64,000 bases of DNA, from NCBI RefSeq assembly GCF_005405085.1, contig NZ_BJDJ01000002.1, positions 124,001 to 188,000 on the forward strand. Reading direction: 5' to 3'. Below are positions 59,972 to 64,000 of the stretch, one piece after another. The notes beneath the pieces are model-generated. The model was not told the origin of the DNA. It did not search any database and worked only from the letters and a program-made list of their open reading frames with translations. Made by a program: the position numbers and the translations under genes. The stretch's first letter is position 1; every line of letters begins with the position of its first letter. This DNA is from Lactiplantibacillus daowaiensis (GTDB taxonomy: Bacteria > Bacillota > Bacilli > Lactobacillales > Lactobacillaceae).

Positions 59972-61058
59972 TGAATTGGCTTCCTTTCCGAGCAGCTTGG
60001 TGCGCTGCCATTAAATCAATAAATTCATCAAAAATATGATCAGCGTCATGGGGACCCGGCGCTGCATCGGGATGATACTGAACCGAGAAGGCTGGATAAT
60101 TCCGATGCCGAACGCCTTCAACCGTCCCATCATTGATTTCTTCATGTGTGATCATCAAATCGGTATTATCAAGTGAGTCACGATCAACCGCATACCCATG
60201 GTTTTGCGACGTAAAGTCGATCCGCCCAGTCGCAATCTCGCGGACTGGATGATTAAAGCCGCGATGACCGAACTTCATCTTAAACGTATCCGCACCATTT
60301 GCTAATGAGAACAACTGATGCCCTAAACAAATCCCGAATAACGGCACGTGTTGTTCCACTTCACGAATCATGGTGAGTGCTTCTGGCACATCCTTTGGAT
60401 CACCAGGGCCATTGGTCAGCATAACCCCATCTGGATTTAACGCCATGATTTGCCCAGCAGTCGCATTGTATGGCAAAACGGTTAAGTTACAATGACGCTT
60501 AGCCAATTCACGTAAGATCGAATGTTTTAAGCCAAAATCAACCACAACCACGTTGGGCCCAGTTGCTGGATTCGGATAGGCATTATTAGTCGAACTTTCA
60601 GCGACAACCGCTTTATTTAAAACTGTTGCTTGTAATTGACTAACCGTGTCATCCTTGACTTCATCAACAATTGTGGCTTTCATCGCGCCAACTTCACGGA
60701 TATGCTTGGTCACTGCTCGCGTATCGATATCGGCAATGCCTGGAATTTGGTTTTGCTTTAAATAGTCATCTAGTGACATTTCACTCCGCCAGTTGCTGGC
60801 CCGCCGTGCTAATTCGTGGACCACGATTCCTTTACACGTTGGGGTGATTGATTCATGATCATCACGATTAATGCCGTAGTTCCCAATCAAGGGGTACGTA
60901 AACATCAAGATTTCACCATTATAAGATTGGTCTGTAATGGATTCTTGGTAGCCGCTCATCCCAGTGTTAAAAACTAATTCACCAACCGTTGCGCTAGGCG
61001 CACCGAAACCCGTACCAGGATAAACGGTGCCATCAGCTAAGACTAAATATCGTTTCAT
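59964..61058 (-). CDS. pyrAA: Carbamoyl-phosphate synthase small subunit
   Basis: The ATG at 61058 overlaps the pyrC stop codon by 4 nt and gives 364 residues. The class I glutamine amidotransferase triad Cys is in [17 protein letters not shown], and His lies in the [13 protein letters not shown] region. It releases ammonia from glutamine for PyrAB. The longer frame to 61130 is rejected because GGAAAGGAT supports the inner start. Confidence 0.96.
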   Translation of the reverse strand: MKRYLVLADGTVYPGTGFGAPSATVGELVFNTGMSGYQESITDQSYNGEILMFTYPLIGNYGINRDDHESITPTCKGIVVHELARRASNWRSEMSLDDYLKQNQIPGIADIDTRAVTKHIREVGAMKATIVDEVKDDTVSQLQATVLNKAVVAESSTNNAYPNPATGPNVVVVDFGLKHSILRELAKRHCNLTVLPYNATAGQIMALNPDGVMLTNGPGDPKDVPEALTMIREVEQHVPLFGICLGHQLFSLANGADTFKMKFGHRGFNHPVREIATGRIDFTSQNHGYAVDRDSLDNTDLMITHEEINDGTVEGVRHRNYPAFSVQYHPDAAPGPHDADHIFDEFIDLMAAHQAARKGSQFNA

Positions 61059-62347
61059 GCGTGTTGATCCTTTCCATAAGCGACTTGGCCATCTACTAAG
61101 GTCATTAAGACATCGCCGTATACTTGCCAACCGACAAACGGTGAGTTATGCCCTTTTGAAAACATTTGATCAGCTTTAATTTCATATTGATGTTCTAAAT
61201 CGATAATCGCTAAATCGGCTGGTGTCCCAGGTTTTAATTGCCCCGCTTGATGTAACCCGAATAATTGTGCTGGTTTAGTACTCATCAAGTCGATCAATTG
61301 ACTAAGCGTCAAGATCCGGGTCTTCACAAAAGTGGTATACATGGTCGCAAACGCCGTTTCTAAACCGGTAATTCCGAAAGCAGCCGTGCGCATCGAACCA
61401 GCTTTTTGAGCATCCGTATGGGGGGCATGGTCAGTGGCAATCATGTCGATCGTGCCATCTAACAACCCGGCAATCAGGGCGGCGCGATCTTTTGGTGAAC
61501 GCAATGGTGGGTTCATCTTAAGCATCGGATTATCCATGGTGATGTCTTCATCAGTTAACAATAAGTGATGGGGTGCCACTTCACAGGTCACATTAATCCC
61601 CGCCCGCTTGGCATCACGAACCACCCGCACACTTTCAGCGGTGGAAACGTGGCAAACGTGGTAATGGACCCCACTTGCTTCGGCAAGTAACACATCACGC
61701 GCAATTTGTGAAGATTCAGAGATTCCTGGAATACCAGGTAAGCCCAGTTTGTCAGCAACTGGCCCCGCATTCATGACCCCATCACCCTTTAATGATTCGT
61801 CTTCAACGTGAGCTGCGACTGTAAGTCCGGCTTTAGCCGCGCCACACATGGCTTGATACATTGTTTCAGCCGTTTGAACCCCGGAACCATCATTACTGAC
61901 GGCAAAGGCCCCCGCTTGTTTAACCCCTTCAAAGTCAACCAGTTCTTCACTCGTTCGTTGCTTGGTGATACTAGCGTATTGGGCAACGTGGACATGCGCT
62001 TTTTGTGCATTTTCAGCAACCATCAGGGCTACTTTTTCGGGTGTGTCGGGAACTGGTTCAACGTTTGGCATCGCACCAACCGTCGTAAAGCCACCATGAG
62101 CTGCGGCCATCGTCCCGGTATCAATCGTTTCTTTATCAGTCAACCCAGGTTCACGTAAATGCACATGCACATCGACTAAACCGGGTGTCACAAAATGTTT
62201 GCCCGCACAAATCACGTGGTCCGCAGCGCCATATTTGGTATGCAACTCATGCCCCATCGCTTCAATATGACCGTTTTCAATCAGAATATCCGTTAACGTT
62301 AAGTGGCCGGCTTCTAAGACCTTGGCATCTTTAATTAAAGTTGACAT
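61055..62347 (-). CDS. pyrC: Dihydroorotase
   Basis: A 430-residue amidohydrolase with the metal-binding [11 protein letters not shown] at residue 60, [11 protein letters not shown] near residue 300 and [13 protein letters not shown] between them. It closes carbamoyl aspartate to dihydroorotate. This is the larger class I dihydroorotase typical of Firmicutes. GGAGGAG lies before the ATG, and the coding region overlaps pyrB by 17 nt. Confidence 0.97.
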   Translation of the reverse strand: MSTLIKDAKVLEAGHLTLTDILIENGHIEAMGHELHTKYGAADHVICAGKHFVTPGLVDVHVHLREPGLTDKETIDTGTMAAAHGGFTTVGAMPNVEPVPDTPEKVALMVAENAQKAHVHVAQYASITKQRTSEELVDFEGVKQAGAFAVSNDGSGVQTAETMYQAMCGAAKAGLTVAAHVEDESLKGDGVMNAGPVADKLGLPGIPGISESSQIARDVLLAEASGVHYHVCHVSTAESVRVVRDAKRAGINVTCEVAPHHLLLTDEDITMDNPMLKMNPPLRSPKDRAALIAGLLDGTIDMIATDHAPHTDAQKAGSMRTAAFGITGLETAFATMYTTFVKTRILTLSQLIDLMSTKPAQLFGLHQAGQLKPGTPADLAIIDLEHQYEIKADQMFSKGHNSPFVGWQVYGDVLMTLVDGQVAYGKDQHA

Positions 62348-63287
62348 TTTTTATCTCCTCCAATTGGTGACTATCTAACAATCCGCGTTGAACTAAGACG
62401 TGGGCAACCATGGCCATCCGAATATACATGCCATTGGTCATTTGTTGAAAGATCCGTGACTGGGGTGCTTCAACTAAGTCACTGGCTAACTCGACCCCAC
62501 GATTAACCGGCGCTGGATGCATGATGATCGCTTGTTTTGGCATTTTCGCAGCACGTTCAACCGTTAAGCCATATTGTTGATGATAAGCTTGGGCGTCAAA
62601 GTCTGCATTCTTAGCTTGTGGTAATCGTTCATGTTGTACCCGTAAGAGCATCATGACATCCATCTCGCCAACTAACTCATCAATCGGGCGATACGTGCCG
62701 TAAGCGGCAAAATCGTCATTGAACCAAGCTTCTGGTCCACTGAAGTAAACTTCCGCGCCAAGTTGAGTTAATAGTGTCATATTGGAACGCGCTACCCGTG
62801 AATGTTGTAAATCACCAACAATCGCAATCTTTAACCCATCAAAGTGACCAAATTCTTCGTAAATCGTTAGCATATCAAGTAATGATTGTGACGGATGTTG
62901 ACCGCTACCATCGCCGGCATTGATCAAGCTCATCGGTAATTGCGCGTCAATCAATGGTTGATAATAGTTATCGTGTGGATGGCGAATAACGGCTAAATCA
63001 ACCCCAATAGCTTGAATCGTCTTCAAGGTATCCAGCAAACTTTCACCCTTCGTGACCGAACTCGTCTTGGGATCAAATGGAATTACTTGCATCCCTAACC
63101 GACGTTCTGCCATTTCAAAACTGGTATGGGTCCGTGTACTATTTTCAAAGAATAAATTCATCGCAAACGCTGGACGTTTCAAAGTCACCGTTAAGCCTTG
63201 CTTAAACGCTTGGGCCAAGTGAATAAAATGCATCACGTCCTGGTTATTAAATTGGTCTACACTGACAAGATAATTAGTTGCTTGCAT
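62331..63287 (-). CDS. pyrB: Aspartate carbamoyltransferase catalytic subunit
   Basis: This 318-residue enzyme has the carbamoyl-phosphate loop [18 protein letters not shown], the catalytic [11 protein letters not shown] and [15 protein letters not shown]. It joins carbamoyl phosphate and aspartate. AAGGAG precedes the ATG at 63287; the frame to 63320 is rejected. No regulatory subunit PyrI is seen, as is usual in Firmicutes. Confidence 0.97.
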   Translation of the reverse strand: MQATNYLVSVDQFNNQDVMHFIHLAQAFKQGLTVTLKRPAFAMNLFFENSTRTHTSFEMAERRLGMQVIPFDPKTSSVTKGESLLDTLKTIQAIGVDLAVIRHPHDNYYQPLIDAQLPMSLINAGDGSGQHPSQSLLDMLTIYEEFGHFDGLKIAIVGDLQHSRVARSNMTLLTQLGAEVYFSGPEAWFNDDFAAYGTYRPIDELVGEMDVMMLLRVQHERLPQAKNADFDAQAYHQQYGLTVERAAKMPKQAIIMHPAPVNRGVELASDLVEAPQSRIFQQMTNGMYIRMAMVAHVLVQRGLLDSHQLEEIKNVNFN

Positions 63288-63323
63288 GCTCTTTTGCCGT
63301 CTCCTTCTGTTTTTTTCCAAAGA

Positions 63324-63416
63324 AAAAAGTCTAGCTCCTGCAATTTGCTTGCAAAGAGGCTAGACTCCGATTAATCGACCACGCATGGTCAAACCGTTTC
63401 GTTCCTCTCTGGAAAC
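63324..63416 (-). promoter_or_regulatory. PyrR attenuator between pyrR and pyrB
   Basis: On the minus strand a PyrR-binding loop reads GTTTCCAGAGAGGAAC (63401-63416), close to the known AGTCCAGAGAGGCT anti-antiterminator loop, and a terminator AGTCTAGCC... GCTAGACT with a T-run follows (63324-63366). UMP-bound PyrR should stabilise termination and lower pyr expression. Confidence 0.9.
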
Positions 63417-63440
63417 AATTAAATGGTTAATGATTCAAAT

Positions 63441-63998
<558 letters not shown>

Positions 63999-64000
63999 GA

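Overview
The window is a chromosomal segment of a low-GC Gram-positive lactic acid bacterium. Gene content and order (uninterrupted pyrR-B-C-AA-AB-D-F-E operon, rexA/rexB-type AddAB, a 788-residue phosphoketolase, T-box control of a methionine gene, many small secreted YxxxTxA-type proteins) point to the Lactiplantibacillus plantarum group; this is inferred from remembered gene organisation, not from a search. No rRNA, tRNA, CRISPR array, prophage or complete insertion sequence was seen. Most genes carry clear Shine-Dalgarno sequences, and many start codons were moved inward to fit them.

Layout. 1-3.4 kb: 3' end of a nicotinamidase-like gene, a secreted protein, and a YtrA-type GntR regulator/ABC transporter operon. 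3.6-10.7 kb: hydrolases, oligoendopeptidase F followed by an XRE regulator and a methyltransferase-like protein, an SdpI-like membrane cluster and a thioredoxin-like protein. 10.7-12.3 kb: a MetI-like sulfur amino acid enzyme behind a T-box, with a candidate 6S-like RNA on the opposite strand of its leader. 12.3-19.2 kb: two unknown genes, two MerR regulators, an MFS pump and two NmrA-like oxidoreductases; three of these transcription units have promoters with 19-bp spacers typical of MerR control. 19.2-24.2 kb: a structured non-coding region, lipoate ligase, a second copy of the 6S-like RNA upstream of a universal stress protein, a pseudouridine synthase and a foldback repeat. 24.2-36.3 kb: phosphoketolase, a frameshifted secreted protein, GntR, YbaK, an M50-like membrane protein, HD hydrolase with an orphan LytTR regulator, an AraC regulator with a flavin-dependent surface reductase, and Hsp20. 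36.4-46.9 kb: CNNM-type protein, NrdI, MFS, surface protein, MocR regulator divergent from an aminotransferase-dapA pair, small membrane proteins, GNAT. 47-64 kb: AddA/AddB, then the complete pyrimidine biosynthetic operon with a PyrR attenuator.

How the parts work together. The pyr operon converts bicarbonate, glutamine and aspartate to UMP under PyrR attenuation; translationally coupled overlaps tie pyrB-C-AA-AB and pyrD-F-E together. The aminotransferase and dapA form a lysine/diaminopimelate pair next to a PLP-sensing-type MocR regulator. The flavoprotein reductase and AraC gene form a likely substrate-inducible respiratory or electron-sink unit.

The most interesting non-protein signals are the pair of about 135-bp intergenic elements (11901-12037 and 22061-22195) whose hairpins differ by compensatory base changes, the structured minus-strand region at about 19379-19612, and the MerR operator set at 15.5-17.5 kb.
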